64,000 nucleotides of DNA. Origin: Candidatus Promineifilum breve (GTDB lineage: Bacteria > Chloroflexota > Anaerolineae > Promineifilales > Promineifilaceae). A program made the position numbers and the translations under genes. Position 1 is the stretch's first letter. Every line of letters begins with the position of its first letter. Shown here in pieces: positions 51,704 through 61,106 of the stretch. The stretch spans positions 124,001 to 188,000 of the forward strand of contig NZ_LN890655.1 of assembly GCF_900066015.1 (NCBI RefSeq), written 5' to 3'. Below the pieces are notes generated by a model that was not told the origin of the DNA, made no database searches, and saw only the letters and a program-made list of their open reading frames with translations.

Positions 51704-51741
51704 AGCGACCGCCGCCGACCGCTGCCTAACGACCTACAATT

Positions 51742-52962
51742 ATGAACAATATCCCCGTCTGCCCCGAATCCGAGGTCATCCCTCTCATCGAAATGAAGCA
51801 GGTGCCGGTACACTGCAACGTATTGTGGCCGAGCCGCGAGGCAGCGCGCAATGCTCCGCGCGGCGACATTCACCTCGGCTACCTGCCGGGCTGCGGCCAT
51901 ACCTATAACCTGGCCTTCGACCCGTCGCTGATGGAATACACCCAGGAGTATGAGAACTCCCTCCACTTCTCGCCCCGCTTCCAGGAGTACGCCACGGCCC
52001 TGGCTGATGGGCTGGTCGAGAAGTACGATCTACGCGACAAGGACATCGTCGAGATCGGCGCGGGCAAGGGCGACTTCCTGATCATGCTCTGCGCCCTACA
52101 GGGCAACCGGGGTTGGGGCTACGACCCCAGCTACGTGCCCGATGAGGGCTACACCGCGCCCAACGTGACCTTTGTCCAGGACTTCTACACCGAGAAGTAC
52201 ATCGACCAACCGGCCTATCTCATCGTCTGTCGCCATGTGCTGGAGCACATCCCCGATCCCGATGCCTTCATCTCTCAGGTGCGCCGGGCAGTGGGCCAGC
52301 AGCACGCCGTCGTCTTCTTTGAGGTTCCCAATTCCCTCTGGACGCTACGCCGGGGCGGCATCTGGGACGTGATCTACGAGCACTGCTCCTTCTTCAGCCC
52401 CTTCTCGCTGGCCCACCTGTTCCGCCGCCACGGGTTCGACGTTTTGGCCGTCAACGAAGTGTTCGGCGGGCAGTTTGTGACGATAGAGGCTGTGCCGGCG
52501 GAAGCAGGGGGGCAGGGGAGCGGGGGAGCAGGGGAGCAGCCCTCTGCAACGACTTCTTTCTCCCCTGCTCTCCTGTCCCCCTTCTCCCCTGCCGATTTAG
52601 ACGCCCTTACCGCCGACGCCTACGCTTTTGCCGAAAGCTACCGCGCCAAGCGTCAGGAGTGGCAAGAACGGCTGGCTACGCTGGCCGCCACAGGCCAGCG
52701 CGGCGTAGTCTGGGGGGCCGGCTCCAAGGGCGTCACCTTCCTGAACGCCATGGCTGCCGGCGACGAGATCGCCGCCGTGGTCGACATTAATCCGCGCAAG
52801 CAGGGCAAGTACGTGGCGGGGACGGGCCAGCGCATCGTCGCCCCGGCCGAACTGGCCGAACTGCGGCCCGACTTCGTGATCATTATGAACGCCAATTACC
52901 GCGAGGAGATTGGGCGGATGTTGGCGGAGGTCGGAGTAGACGCCCAGATTATGGTGGCCTGA
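51742..52962 (+). CDS. Second methyltransferase paralogue, N-terminal zinc site degraded
   Basis: Paralogue of the previous protein, 406 residues, with SAM core IVEIGAGKGDFLIMLCALQGNRGWGYDPSYVP and CRHVLEHIPDPDAF, and the C-terminal domain RGVVWGAGSKGVTFLNAMA...AVVDINPRKQGKY. The N-terminal Cys pairs of the zinc site are largely lost (only Cys51 or so and a few others in the first 60 residues). A longer repeat-encoded stretch rich in Gly, Glu, Ser and Pro sits at the same linker point as in the first paralogue. Probably specialised for a different sugar. Both genes run in an operon. Confidence 0.85.
   Translation: MNNIPVCPESEVIPLIEMKQVPVHCNVLWPSREAARNAPRGDIHLGYLPGCGHTYNLAFDPSLMEYTQEYENSLHFSPRFQEYATALADGLVEKYDLRDKDIVEIGAGKGDFLIMLCALQGNRGWGYDPSYVPDEGYTAPNVTFVQDFYTEKYIDQPAYLIVCRHVLEHIPDPDAFISQVRRAVGQQHAVVFFEVPNSLWTLRRGGIWDVIYEHCSFFSPFSLAHLFRRHGFDVLAVNEVFGGQFVTIEAVPAEAGGQGSGGAGEQPSATTSFSPALLSPFSPADLDALTADAYAFAESYRAKRQEWQERLATLAATGQRGVVWGAGSKGVTFLNAMAAGDEIAAVVDINPRKQGKYVAGTGQRIVAPAELAELRPDFVIIMNANYREEIGRMLAEVGVDAQIMVA
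52504..52592. repeat. G-rich repeat and its inverted copy in the second methyltransferase
   Basis: GGCAGGGGAGCGGGGGAGC-type units at 52510-52542 face an inverted CTCCCCTGCTCTCCTGTCCCCC copy at 52561-52592, so a long hairpin is possible inside the gene while the frame stays open. Same family as 1331-1380. Confidence 0.82.
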
Positions 52963-53081
52963 GTATCAAGCTAGTCGCGCCGGTTTCCTGCAACAGAATA
53001 AAGAATCCCTGATAGAATCCACCTATACCCGCGCCCGATCGGTTACTTTCAACCGCTGGGAGCCAGGGTATAGGAGGAATC

Positions 53082-53756
53082 ATGTTAAATCAACCGGATG
53101 ATAATGGCGTCAACCCGGCCCGTGAACCCATCAGTTTTTTGGTGTTTGCCGCATCCCTGCGCACCGGGTCTCTGAACGCGAAGTTGGCTCGACTGGCAGC
53201 GGATACGATTGAGTCACATGGCGGAACCGTCGATTACGCCTTTATGACCGAATTCGACGTGCCGTCCTACGACCAGGACGTGCAGGATGGCGAAGGTTTT
53301 CCCCCCGGCGCGCAGCAATTCTACGACCGGCTCAACAAGGCAGATGCCTTCGTCATCGCCTCGCCGGAGTACAATGCGTCGTTTCCCGGCGTGTTGAAGA
53401 ACCTGATCGACTGGGTTTCGCGCTTCAAGCCACAGCCCTTCAATTTTCGCAACGGCATGTTGCTCTCGGCCTCGCCGTCCATGTCGGGCGGCAATCGGGG
53501 CTTGTGGTCGTTGCGTATCCCTTTGGAGCACCTCGGCGCAAGGATCTACCCCGATATGTTCTCCCTGGCCCAGGCGCACCAGGGACTTGATAGCAACGGC
53601 CAACTCCTCAACCCCCAACTCGGCGAGCGGTTTGAGAAAACCGTCGTCGCCTACATGGACCTGGTCGAGGCGGATATCCATTACCATTGCGCCAAGAAAG
53701 CCTGGTTTGAGTATCTGGGCGAGCCGCCGACAGCCGAGACGGAACGCGCGGAGTAG
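53082..53756 (+). CDS. NADPH-dependent FMN reductase
   Basis: Flavodoxin-fold reductase of 224 residues (ChrR/ArsH/YieF-type). FAASLRTGSLNAKLARLA is the phosphate-binding loop and SPEYNASFPGVLKNLIDWVSR is the FMN-contacting and tetramer motif; RGLWSLRIPLEHLGARIYPD follows. Reduces FMN, quinones or chromate with NAD(P)H. A strong AGGAGG site precedes ATG 53082. Confidence 0.88.
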   Translation: MLNQPDDNGVNPAREPISFLVFAASLRTGSLNAKLARLAADTIESHGGTVDYAFMTEFDVPSYDQDVQDGEGFPPGAQQFYDRLNKADAFVIASPEYNASFPGVLKNLIDWVSRFKPQPFNFRNGMLLSASPSMSGGNRGLWSLRIPLEHLGARIYPDMFSLAQAHQGLDSNGQLLNPQLGERFEKTVVAYMDLVEADIHYHCAKKAWFEYLGEPPTAETERAE

Positions 53757-53828
53757 TCCTGTGCAGTTCGACTACGACCGCGCCTCTTCCGGCGCAATGT
53801 CCAGGTATTTGTTTGCGAAAACTCTTCC

Positions 53829-54272
53829 TTAGCTCACCGCCTTCGCTACCAGCGCGGCGATCCTGGCCTCCACGTCGGCCGTCATCTCCCGCAGCGCAAA
53901 CGACGTCGGCCACATGGCCCCATCGTCCAGCTTGGCAACGTCGTTGAAGCCCAGCGTGGCGTAGCGGGCATCGAATTTCTGCGCGCTCTGGAAGAAGCAC
54001 AGGATCTTGCCGTCCTTGGCATAGGCGGGCATCCCATACCACGTTTTCGGCCACAGCGCCGGCGCGGTGGCGGTGATGATCTCATGCAGCCGTTGGGCCA
54101 TGGCCCGTTCCGGTTCCGGCATTTCGGCAATCTTCGCCAGCAAGGCGCTTTCCCCTTCCGCCCTGTCCTTGCTGGCGCGGGCTTCGGCCTTCAGCTCCCT
54201 GGCGCGCTCCTTCATCGCCGCCTGTTCGTCGGCGGTGAAGCCCTTGGACTCTTTGCTTTTTGATTGGCTCAT
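53829..54272 (-). CDS. DUF1801 family protein
   Basis: Cytoplasmic protein of 147 residues (YdhG/DUF1801-like). After a charged N-terminal extension ([38 protein letters not shown], likely helical), the domain shows [87 protein letters not shown] 54272 has GGAGG 5 nt upstream; codons to 54341 are less likely. Function of the family is unknown. It converges with the FMN reductase gene. Confidence 0.85.
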   Translation of the reverse strand: MSQSKSKESKGFTADEQAAMKERARELKAEARASKDRAEGESALLAKIAEMPEPERAMAQRLHEIITATAPALWPKTWYGMPAYAKDGKILCFFQSAQKFDARYATLGFNDVAKLDDGAMWPTSFALREMTADVEARIAALVAKAVS

Positions 54273-54440
54273 ACAATCCTCCATGCCGTGAGTTGGGTTA
54301 AAACGTGCGAAAATTATGCTATATCTGGTCGGATAGAACAAGTGTACAATTGATTAGCGTTGAAGCCGCTGCGCGTGGCGAGCCACGACGCGCTACCGCC
54401 GCAAAGAATAGAGGCTGGTATGAGCGCTGCTCTTCTGCCC

Positions 54441-54468
54441 TTGCCACCCGGCCATCATTCGGTATAAT
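54441..54468 (+). promoter_or_regulatory. rpsO promoter
   Basis: TTGCCA (54441-54446), 16-bp spacer, TATAAT (54463-54468). The leader of about 95 bases to the rpsO ATG includes a GGCC-CTTC-GGCC hairpin and a GGAGG site and could carry S15 autoregulation. Confidence 0.72.
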
Positions 54469-54567
54469 ACCATCTGGCGGAAAGGTACGACGTTATCGGC
54501 ACGACGGCCCTTCGGCCGAGGTATAGGACCTCTCCATTTCGATGTTCAAATATTACGGAGGATTAAG

Positions 54568-54837
54568 ATGCCCTTGAATGGGACAGCGAAAGCCGAATTG
54601 ATTGGCAACTTTGCGACGCACGACGGAGACACCGGTTCGCCCGAGGTGCAGATCGCGCTCATGGACACGCGGATTCGCCAGCTCCAGGAGCACTTGAACA
54701 CCCACAAGCATGATGAAAGCTCCCGTCGGGGACTGCTCAAGCTGGTGGGCAAGCGCCGGCGGATGCTGGCTTATCTGCGCAAGGAACACCCGGACCGCTA
54801 CCGCACGATCATCAACCGTCTGGGCTTGCGGCGCTAG
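54568..54837 (+). CDS. rpsO: 30S ribosomal protein S15
   Basis: Primary 16S rRNA-binding protein, 89 residues, complete. The family sequence is recognisable: [80 protein letters not shown] lies 6 nt before ATG 54568. Followed by a strong terminator and then pnp, the conserved bacterial rpsO-pnp order. Confidence 0.98.
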   Translation: MPLNGTAKAELIGNFATHDGDTGSPEVQIALMDTRIRQLQEHLNTHKHDESSRRGLLKLVGKRRRMLAYLRKEHPDRYRTIINRLGLRR

Positions 54838-55130
54838 TTTAATAACAAAAGGAACGAAAAGGGCGAAGGGTGCTTCGCCCTTTTTCTAGGAGCGAATAAC
54901 ACCGGCCGGGCTTAGGAATTGGGTATTGTCGCTTACGACGCATGGTGCGGGCGTAGGAGCCAATCCCCAGTCCCTAACCCCACATTCGCTCCCCAATTGA
55001 CTTATGCAGGATCGGCAGACCTGACAATTACATTTGCGGCGCCAACGACGGCCGCCCCTAGGCGGCGGCCCGTTTGCCGTTTCTATCGTGATTGTTTGGC
55101 CCCCTCCTGCCCAGATTGAGGAACCATAGA
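54838..55130 (+). other. Gap between rpsO and pnp with terminator and short repeats
   Basis: No coding signal is seen in this 293-base gap. It starts with a strong terminator; then comes GGAATTGGG (54917-54925) and the facing CCCCAATTG near 54993 and a CAGACCTGACA unit at 55016 shared with 27559. A GGCCGCC-CCTA-GGCGGCGGCC hairpin is near 55048-55070, before the pnp leader. Confidence 0.5.
54857..54885 (+). terminator. rpsO Rho-independent terminator
   Basis: AAAAGGGCGAAG-GGTG-CTTCGCCCTTTTT, a 12-bp stem with a T-tract, lies 20 bases after the rpsO stop. Confidence 0.93.
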
Positions 55131-57365
55131 ATGAAATCCGATACAGTTTTTACAACCCAGGTGGGACGCCACGCGCTGACCATCGCCACCGGCAAGCTGG
55201 CCGAACAGGCCGGCGGGGCCGTCACGTTGCAAGTGGGCGAATCCCTGCTGCTCGCCACGGCCACCATGTCGAAGAACGTCCGCGAAGGGCTGGACTTCTT
55301 CCCGCTCAGTGTCGACTTTGAAGAGAAAATGTACGCCGCCGGGCGTATCCCCGGTGGCTTTTTCCGCCGCGAGGGTAAGCCAACGACCGAAGCCGTGCTC
55401 ACCTCGCGCCTGACCGACCGGCCGCTGCGCCCGCTCTTCCCCGACGGGATGCGCAACGAAGTGCAGGTCATCGTGACCACCCTCTCGTCCGACAGCATTC
55501 ATCTGCTGGACATTATGTCGGTCAACGCCGCCAGCGCCGCCCTGACCATCTCCGACGTGCCCTGGAACGGGCCGATCGGCGCGGTGCGTGTCGGCTACAT
55601 CGACGGCGAGTTCGTCGCCGACCCGACCGTGCTCGAGATGGCGAATAGCTCGCTCGATCTGCGGCTGGCCGGCACGCGCGACCAGATCATCATGATCGAG
55701 GCCGCCGCCAATGAAATCCCCGAAGAGGTGATGATCGACGCGCTGGCCTTCGGCCACCAGGCGCTTCAACCGATTATCACCCTGCTCGAAGAAATGCGCG
55801 CCGCCGTGGGCAAGGAAAAGCGCGAGCCGACTATGGCCGTCGTCGATACGGCCGTCGTCGACCTTGCCAAGAGCCGCATCGGCAATCGTGTAGCCGAGGT
55901 CATCGCCGCGACGACCGAACGCGAAGACCGCAACGAAGCCCTCGATGTCTTGCGCGATGAGATCGTCACCGGCATCGTGGCCGAAAACGAGACCGCCGAC
56001 CCCAAACTGGTGCGCGAGGTCTTCGCCGACGCGATCAAGAAGGCCGTCCGCCGCCGCATCCTCGACGAAGGCATCCGGCCCGACGGCCGGGACTTCTCCT
56101 CCCTGCGCGAGTTAGGCGCCGAGGTCGGCATCAGCCCCCGCGCCCATGGCTCCGGCCTGTTCCAGCGCGGTCAGACCCAGGTGCTGTCTATCGTCGCCCT
56201 GGGAACCCCCCGCGAAGCGCAGAAGCTCGACGGCCTGTCGCCCGAGGACAGCCGCCGCTACATGCACCACTACAACTTCCCGCCCTTCTCTACCGGCGAG
56301 ACGTGGCCCATGCGCGGCCCGCGCCGGCGCGAGATCGGTCACGGCGCATTGGCCGAGAACGCCCTGCTGCCGATGATCCCGTCCGAGGCGGAATTCCCCT
56401 ACACCATCCGCGTCGTGTCCGAAGTGTTGTCGTCCAACGGCAGCACCAGCCAGGCCAGCGTCTGCGCCTCCAGTCTGGCGCTGATGGATTGCGGCGTGCC
56501 GATCAAGCGCCCCGTGGCCGGTATCTCGGTCGGCCTCATCTCCGACGAGGCGAAGTCCGTCCTCCTGACCGACATTCAAGGGCTTGAGGATCATCTGGGC
56601 GACATGGACTTCAAGGTCGCCGGCACCACCGAAGGCATCACCGCCATCCAGTTGGACATCAAGGTTCAAGGTCTCGATCTGGACATCCTGGCCCAATCGC
56701 TGCATCAGGCTCGTGGCGCCCGGATGGAGATTCTGGACGCCATGCTCAAGGCCATCGCCGCGCCGCGCGCGGAGTTGAGCCTCTACGCGCCGCGTATGCT
56801 GACGATCAAGATCGATCCCGAAAAGATCGGCGCGGTCATCGGCAAGGGCGGGGCGACCATCCGCGGCCTGGAAGAGGAATTCGAGGTATCGGTTGACGTG
56901 CAGGAAGACGGCACGATCTTCGTCGCCGGCGTCGATGGGCTGAAGGCCGAGGCCGCGCTGGAACGCATCCACATGCTGACCCACGACCCCGACCTGGGCG
57001 AAATCTTCACCGGCCGGGTCGTGCGCATCACCGACTTCGGCGCGTTTGTCGAACTGGCCCCCGGTCAGGACGGCATGGTCCACATCTCCCAATTGGCCTC
57101 GGAGCATTTGCAGCGCGTCGAGGACGCGGTGCAGATGGGCGACGAGGTCATGGTCATGGTGACCGACGTCAGCGGCGAGGGCAAGATTCGCCTGTCGCGG
57201 CGGGCCGTGCTGGAGGGCTGGACCTTGGAAGAGGCCCGCGCCCAGGACGCCGTGCGCAAGGGCAGCGGCGGCCCGCGCGGCGGCAACGGTGGCCGGGGTG
57301 GCGACCGCGGCGGCGACCGTCGCGGCGGCGGCGGCGACCGTGGTGGCCGTCCGCAGCGCCGTTAA
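55131..57365 (+). CDS. pnp: Polyribonucleotide nucleotidyltransferase (PNPase)
   Basis: 3'-5' exoribonuclease and polymerase, trimeric, 744 residues. Two RNase PH domains (first about 10-230, second about 310-540, with FQRGQTQVLSIVALGTPREAQKLD and SGADG-type SSNGSTSQASVCASSLALMDCGVPI) flank a helical domain; KH domain (ILTIKI-type MLTIKIDPEKIGAVIGKGGATIRGLEEEF) and S1 domain (GEIFTGRVVRITDFGAFVELAPGQDGMVHISQL) follow. The C-terminal tail is a Gly/Arg-rich stretch (GNGGRGGDRGGDRRGGGGDRGG) that could bind RNA or a partner. ATG 55131 has GAGGA upstream. Regulation by RNase processing is usual; not seen here. Confidence 0.96.
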   Translation: MKSDTVFTTQVGRHALTIATGKLAEQAGGAVTLQVGESLLLATATMSKNVREGLDFFPLSVDFEEKMYAAGRIPGGFFRREGKPTTEAVLTSRLTDRPLRPLFPDGMRNEVQVIVTTLSSDSIHLLDIMSVNAASAALTISDVPWNGPIGAVRVGYIDGEFVADPTVLEMANSSLDLRLAGTRDQIIMIEAAANEIPEEVMIDALAFGHQALQPIITLLEEMRAAVGKEKREPTMAVVDTAVVDLAKSRIGNRVAEVIAATTEREDRNEALDVLRDEIVTGIVAENETADPKLVREVFADAIKKAVRRRILDEGIRPDGRDFSSLRELGAEVGISPRAHGSGLFQRGQTQVLSIVALGTPREAQKLDGLSPEDSRRYMHHYNFPPFSTGETWPMRGPRRREIGHGALAENALLPMIPSEAEFPYTIRVVSEVLSSNGSTSQASVCASSLALMDCGVPIKRPVAGISVGLISDEAKSVLLTDIQGLEDHLGDMDFKVAGTTEGITAIQLDIKVQGLDLDILAQSLHQARGARMEILDAMLKAIAAPRAELSLYAPRMLTIKIDPEKIGAVIGKGGATIRGLEEEFEVSVDVQEDGTIFVAGVDGLKAEAALERIHMLTHDPDLGEIFTGRVVRITDFGAFVELAPGQDGMVHISQLASEHLQRVEDAVQMGDEVMVMVTDVSGEGKIRLSRRAVLEGWTLEEARAQDAVRKGSGGPRGGNGGRGGDRGGDRRGGGGDRGGRPQRR

Positions 57366-57386
57366 TCACGTTTAAGCAACCCATCC

Positions 57387-57424
57387 GCCCCGACCGCCAG
57401 GCATAACCGCCCGGTGGTCGGGGC
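57387..57424 (+). terminator. Hairpin after pnp
   Basis: GCCCCGACCGCC (57387-57398) pairs with GGTGGTCGGGGC (57413-57424) with one mismatch. It is followed by CCGGTTTGT, a weak T-run. Confidence 0.6.
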
Positions 57425-57450
57425 CGGTTTGTAGCAAGGAGCGATCTGAA

Positions 57451-58737
57451 ATGAAACGATTCGGATTGCTCCTCATTCTTATCGCCCTGTTGGCTGTGGC
57501 CTGCGCCCCCGGCGCGTCGGAGACCGCGGTCGATCAGGCTGAGAGTGGGGAGACAGCGACAGAAACCGTGCCTACGGAAGAGACGACCACCGAAACGGAG
57601 GCCACCGGCGAAGAAGCCGCCGCCACCGTCGAACCGGCTGGTGGAGTAGACGGCGATCCAACCGTAGTGCGGGAGGACGACTGGCGCAAGGGCAACACGG
57701 TCGATCCGGCAGTTACGATCATCGAGTATGCCGACTTTCAATGTCCCGGCTGCGCGGGTTTTGCCCCGCTGCTGGAACAACTTGTGACCGCCCATCCTGA
57801 TGACGTGCAGATCGTCTACCGTCATTTCCCGCTCACCAGCATCCACGCCAACGCCCAACTATCGGCCGAAGCCGCCGAGGCCGCCGGCGCCCAGGACACA
57901 TTCTGGGAGTATCACGCGCTGCTGTTCGCCCGGCAGGCCGATTGGAGCAGCCTCGACGCGACCGCGGCGCGCCAGTTCTTTATCGACCTGGCCGCCGAGC
58001 TGGAACTGGACGCGGATCAGTTTGCGACCGAATTGGATGAGGGAACCCACACCGCGCGGGTTTCCGCTTCGGAACAAGAAGCGATGGCCTTGGGCTTGCC
58101 CGGCACGCCTTCGGCCATTGTCAATGGACAAATCGTTGCCGGTGAAAATTTACCCCGCGATATTGCCGCCTGGGAGGCATTCGTGGGCGAGGAGATTAAA
58201 TTGAAAGACCTGAAATCCCGCCAATTCTCGGCCGCGCCCGAGATGACCATCAATCAGGATGCCCGCTATCTGGCCCACGTGGCGATGGCCTCGGGCGAGA
58301 CCTTTACCATCGAACTGCTGCCCAAGTCGGCCCCCAAGACCGTCAATAGCTTTGTCTTCCTGGCCCGCAATGGCTGGTTCGACAACGTGACGTTCCATCG
58401 CGTGCTGCCCGGCTTTGTGGCCCAGACCGGCGACCCCAGCGGCACCGGCCGCGGCGGCCCCGGCTACATGATCCCCAACGAGATCGACACCAGCCTGTCG
58501 CATAATGAGGCCGGCGTCGTCGCCATGGCCAATGCCGGCCGCGATACCAACGGCAGCCAGTGGTACATCACCTTTGGCGACGTCAGCCAACTGGACGGTG
58601 GCTATACCATTTTCGGCCGGGTGATCGAGGGCATGGCAGTCGTTGAAGCCATCACGCCGCGCGACCCATCGCGCAACCCCAGCGCGCCGGCCGGCGATGC
58701 GATGACGACGATCACCATCGAAGAGATCTTGCCGTAG
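57451..58737 (+). CDS. Fused DsbA-like thioredoxin and cyclophilin PPIase lipoprotein
   Basis: Predicted extracytoplasmic folding factor of 428 residues with two enzymes in one chain. Signal and lipobox (LLAVACAPG, Cys18). An acidic Thr/Glu-rich linker (20-70). DsbA-type thioredoxin fold (about 75-250) with YADFQCPGCAGFAPLLEQL, where CPGC is the redox pair, and GLPGTPSAIVNGQI with the cis-proline. Then a cyclophilin domain (about 275-428), with VAMASGETFTIELLPKSAPKTVNSFVFLARNGWFDNVTFHRVLPGFVAQTGDPSGTG and MANAGRDTNGSQWYITFGDVSQLDGGYTIFGRV. Both activities on one lipoprotein would couple disulfide handling and proline isomerisation. GCAAGGAG lies upstream. Confidence 0.92.
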   Translation: MKRFGLLLILIALLAVACAPGASETAVDQAESGETATETVPTEETTTETEATGEEAAATVEPAGGVDGDPTVVREDDWRKGNTVDPAVTIIEYADFQCPGCAGFAPLLEQLVTAHPDDVQIVYRHFPLTSIHANAQLSAEAAEAAGAQDTFWEYHALLFARQADWSSLDATAARQFFIDLAAELELDADQFATELDEGTHTARVSASEQEAMALGLPGTPSAIVNGQIVAGENLPRDIAAWEAFVGEEIKLKDLKSRQFSAAPEMTINQDARYLAHVAMASGETFTIELLPKSAPKTVNSFVFLARNGWFDNVTFHRVLPGFVAQTGDPSGTGRGGPGYMIPNEIDTSLSHNEAGVVAMANAGRDTNGSQWYITFGDVSQLDGGYTIFGRVIEGMAVVEAITPRDPSRNPSAPAGDAMTTITIEEILP

Positions 58738-58797
58738 CCTGTCTGGATTATTGGGTAATAGCGTCAACGATACGCCCCACCGTTTCCCAAGGATGGC

Positions 58798-60306
58798 TTG
58801 ATGACCCGACGGTTTGCCTTTCCAGTTGAGCCGTTGGTCACGAACACAGCGTTCAGATCACGCGGCCGAACGTCCTGCCGGTTACCGGACTTCGCCGACG
58901 TTCGGCCGCGTTTGCCTGAGCCGGTGTTGCCCCAGCATGCCGACTGGGAACAACTCTATTGGGTGGCCTGGGAATCCGTGTGGCGGTCTCTGCGGGAGCC
59001 TGCGGCCGATTCCCTGCTGGTCTCAGCCTATCCTACCCCCCAGTCAGGTGGGGCCATCGACATGGGGACAGGGGCTTTCATTGCTAACCTGTCGGGCTAT
59101 GTCCCCGGTTCTTTTTGTCTCATCGAGTCGCTCGATAACTTCTACGCCAACCAGCACGAGGATGGCTTCATCTGCCGGAGCCTGGATACGCCAACGGGCG
59201 CCGACTGCCACGAACCTTTTGAGCCGAACAGCACCGGGCCTAACCTGATGGCCTGGGCCGAATGGCGTCATTTTCGTCTGACGGGCGACAAGGAGCGCGT
59301 GGCCGCCGTTTTCCAACCCCTGTTGGCCTATCACCGCTGGTGCCGGGCCAATCGCACCTGGCGCAGTGGTCTGTATTGGACGACGGCCTACGCGGGCGGG
59401 TTAGAGAATCAACCCCGCGTGCCCGGCGGCCGCTACCATCATAACCATTGGGCCTGGATCGACGCCAGTGCCCAGGCCGCTCTCAATTGCCTGTTGCTGG
59501 AACGGATGGCGACCCTTCTCGATCAGGCGGAAACGATCTCCGATCTGGTGGCCGAGCGCGACACACTGATTCGGAGGATCAACGATGAATTGTGGAGCGA
59601 AGAAAACCATTTCTACCAGGACATTGGGCCGGATGATGGCTTCAGCGCCGTCAAGAGCATTGCCGCCTACTGGATGCTGATGGATCCGCTGCTCGTCCCC
59701 AAGGAGCGCCTCAGCCCTTTCGTGCAGCACTTGCGCGACACCTGGTCTTTTCGGGTTGAGAATGCGCTCCCCAGCATGGCCGCCGATAGCGAGGCCTACA
59801 ATGCCCGCACCGGCAACGGCTGGCGCGGGGCGATCTGGCCGTCGTTGACCTACATGGTCTTGCGTGGCCTGAACGTGGCCGATCAATCTCTCCTGGCCCA
59901 CAACCTGGCCCACAACCACGTGGCGATGGTCAGCCGTGTCTATGAGGAGACGGGCCAATTCTGGCGCAATTATGCCCCGGAAGAGAGCCGCCCCGGCGAA
60001 CCGGCCGAAATCGACCAAACAGGCCTCACCCCGGCGGCGCTCATCGCCATGATCCTGGAAAACATACTGGGCCTGAGCGTCGATTGGCCCTTGCGCCGCG
60101 TCACGTGGCGGCGCTTTCTGGATACGGATCAGGCGTATGGCGTGCGTAACCTGCCGCTGGGCGGTGATGGATCGCTGGACCTTATCGCCGGGGGGGAGTT
60201 GCTTAAAATACGCACCGATAGCCCCATCACCCTGACCGTCCACGACCGCCAGGAGATCATCCAAACGGCCATCCCGGCCGGGACGTTCGAAATCAGTCTC
60301 AAGTAG
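58798..60306 (+). CDS. GH63-like (mannosylglycerate hydrolase-type) glycosidase
   Basis: Cytoplasmic or extracytoplasmic (alpha/alpha)6-barrel enzyme of 502 residues. It lacks a signal peptide. Blocks typical of GH63/MGH-like proteins include SAYPTPQSGGAIDMGTGAFIANLSGYVPGSFCLIESLDNFYANQHEDGFICRSLD, YWTTAYAGGLENQPRVPGGRYHHNHWAWIDASAQA, VKSIAAYWMLMDPLL and GNGWRGAIWPSLTYMVLRGL; the catalytic acids are probably Asp in WAWIDASAQ and Glu in ENQ or CHEPFEPN. May hydrolyse mannosylglycerate, glucosylglycerate or similar osmolytes; unproven. The frame to 60306 is single and complete. Confidence 0.8.
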   Translation: MMTRRFAFPVEPLVTNTAFRSRGRTSCRLPDFADVRPRLPEPVLPQHADWEQLYWVAWESVWRSLREPAADSLLVSAYPTPQSGGAIDMGTGAFIANLSGYVPGSFCLIESLDNFYANQHEDGFICRSLDTPTGADCHEPFEPNSTGPNLMAWAEWRHFRLTGDKERVAAVFQPLLAYHRWCRANRTWRSGLYWTTAYAGGLENQPRVPGGRYHHNHWAWIDASAQAALNCLLLERMATLLDQAETISDLVAERDTLIRRINDELWSEENHFYQDIGPDDGFSAVKSIAAYWMLMDPLLVPKERLSPFVQHLRDTWSFRVENALPSMAADSEAYNARTGNGWRGAIWPSLTYMVLRGLNVADQSLLAHNLAHNHVAMVSRVYEETGQFWRNYAPEESRPGEPAEIDQTGLTPAALIAMILENILGLSVDWPLRRVTWRRFLDTDQAYGVRNLPLGGDGSLDLIAGGELLKIRTDSPITLTVHDRQEIIQTAIPAGTFEISLK

Positions 60307-60316
60307 CCCGGCGATT

Positions 60317-61099
60317 ATGTTTCCTTTTACGGCGGCCACATTCAATCTGCGCGGTGGCGCCGAGCGTTGGCTGGCTCGTCGCCATCTGCTCGTCGGGCAG
60401 ATCGTTGACCTTCAGCCCGACATCATCGCCCTGCAAGAACTGAAACTATCCTTCGGCCAGGGTAGTTGGCTGGCCCGGCAGGCCAACATTCGTCTGACGG
60501 GCGATGCCCGCCACCCGTACCGCCTGGTGACGGCCCGCAACGCAGAACTGAGCCATGCCCTGAGCGGTGTGGGCATCATGACGCGCTTGCCCATCATCTA
60601 CCATGATTCGCTGGCGCTCGGCTATTCGCGGCAGGTGGCGGTGCGGGCCAATGTGGAGTTGCCGGCCGGCGCGGCCGATACGCGCCGCCAATCGCTGGAC
60701 TTTGTGAGTGTGCAATTATGTCCCGGCCCGGCCGGACGTGAGGCGCGGGTGACTCAGGCCATGAACCTGGTGGGCTGGATCAATGAGAAAAGGCGCGTGC
60801 CGTTGCAGATTATTTGCGGCGATTTCAACGAGTCGCCGTCGGGCGCGGCCGTCACCCTCATGCGCCAATCCTACCGCTCGGCCTATGCTTGCGTCCACCA
60901 GCGCGACCCGATCGCCACCTTCCCGACGAATTTCTTGCAGCCCCAGCCGGTGGCGACGGCCTGTCTCGACTACGTGTTCGTCTCGCCGGCCGTGTATAGA
61001 GTGACAAAGGCGTCGTTCTTCTGCGATAAGCCCGCGGCCGAGGATGACACCTTATTTCCATCCGACCACGTGGGCTTGCTGGTCGGTCTAGAGGTTTAG
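60317..61099 (+). CDS. Endonuclease/exonuclease/phosphatase (EEP) family protein
   Basis: Metal-dependent phosphoesterase of 260 residues. EEP motifs in order: [18 protein letters not shown] (Glu metal ligand), [16 protein letters not shown] (catalytic Asp and Asn), [11 protein letters not shown] and [12 protein letters not shown] (Asp-His pair). Begins 10 bases after the glycosidase stop and shares its strand. Likely hydrolyses phosphodiesters or inositol-like phosphates; DNase activity is also possible. Confidence 0.86.
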   Translation: MFPFTAATFNLRGGAERWLARRHLLVGQIVDLQPDIIALQELKLSFGQGSWLARQANIRLTGDARHPYRLVTARNAELSHALSGVGIMTRLPIIYHDSLALGYSRQVAVRANVELPAGAADTRRQSLDFVSVQLCPGPAGREARVTQAMNLVGWINEKRRVPLQIICGDFNESPSGAAVTLMRQSYRSAYACVHQRDPIATFPTNFLQPQPVATACLDYVFVSPAVYRVTKASFFCDKPAAEDDTLFPSDHVGLLVGLEV

Positions 61100-61106
61100 G
61101 TTTGGC

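Noticed and set aside
54273-54567. Small RNA or tRNA in the rpsO upstream gap
   Set aside because: No cloverleaf or T-loop signature; the region is explained by a promoter and the rpsO leader.
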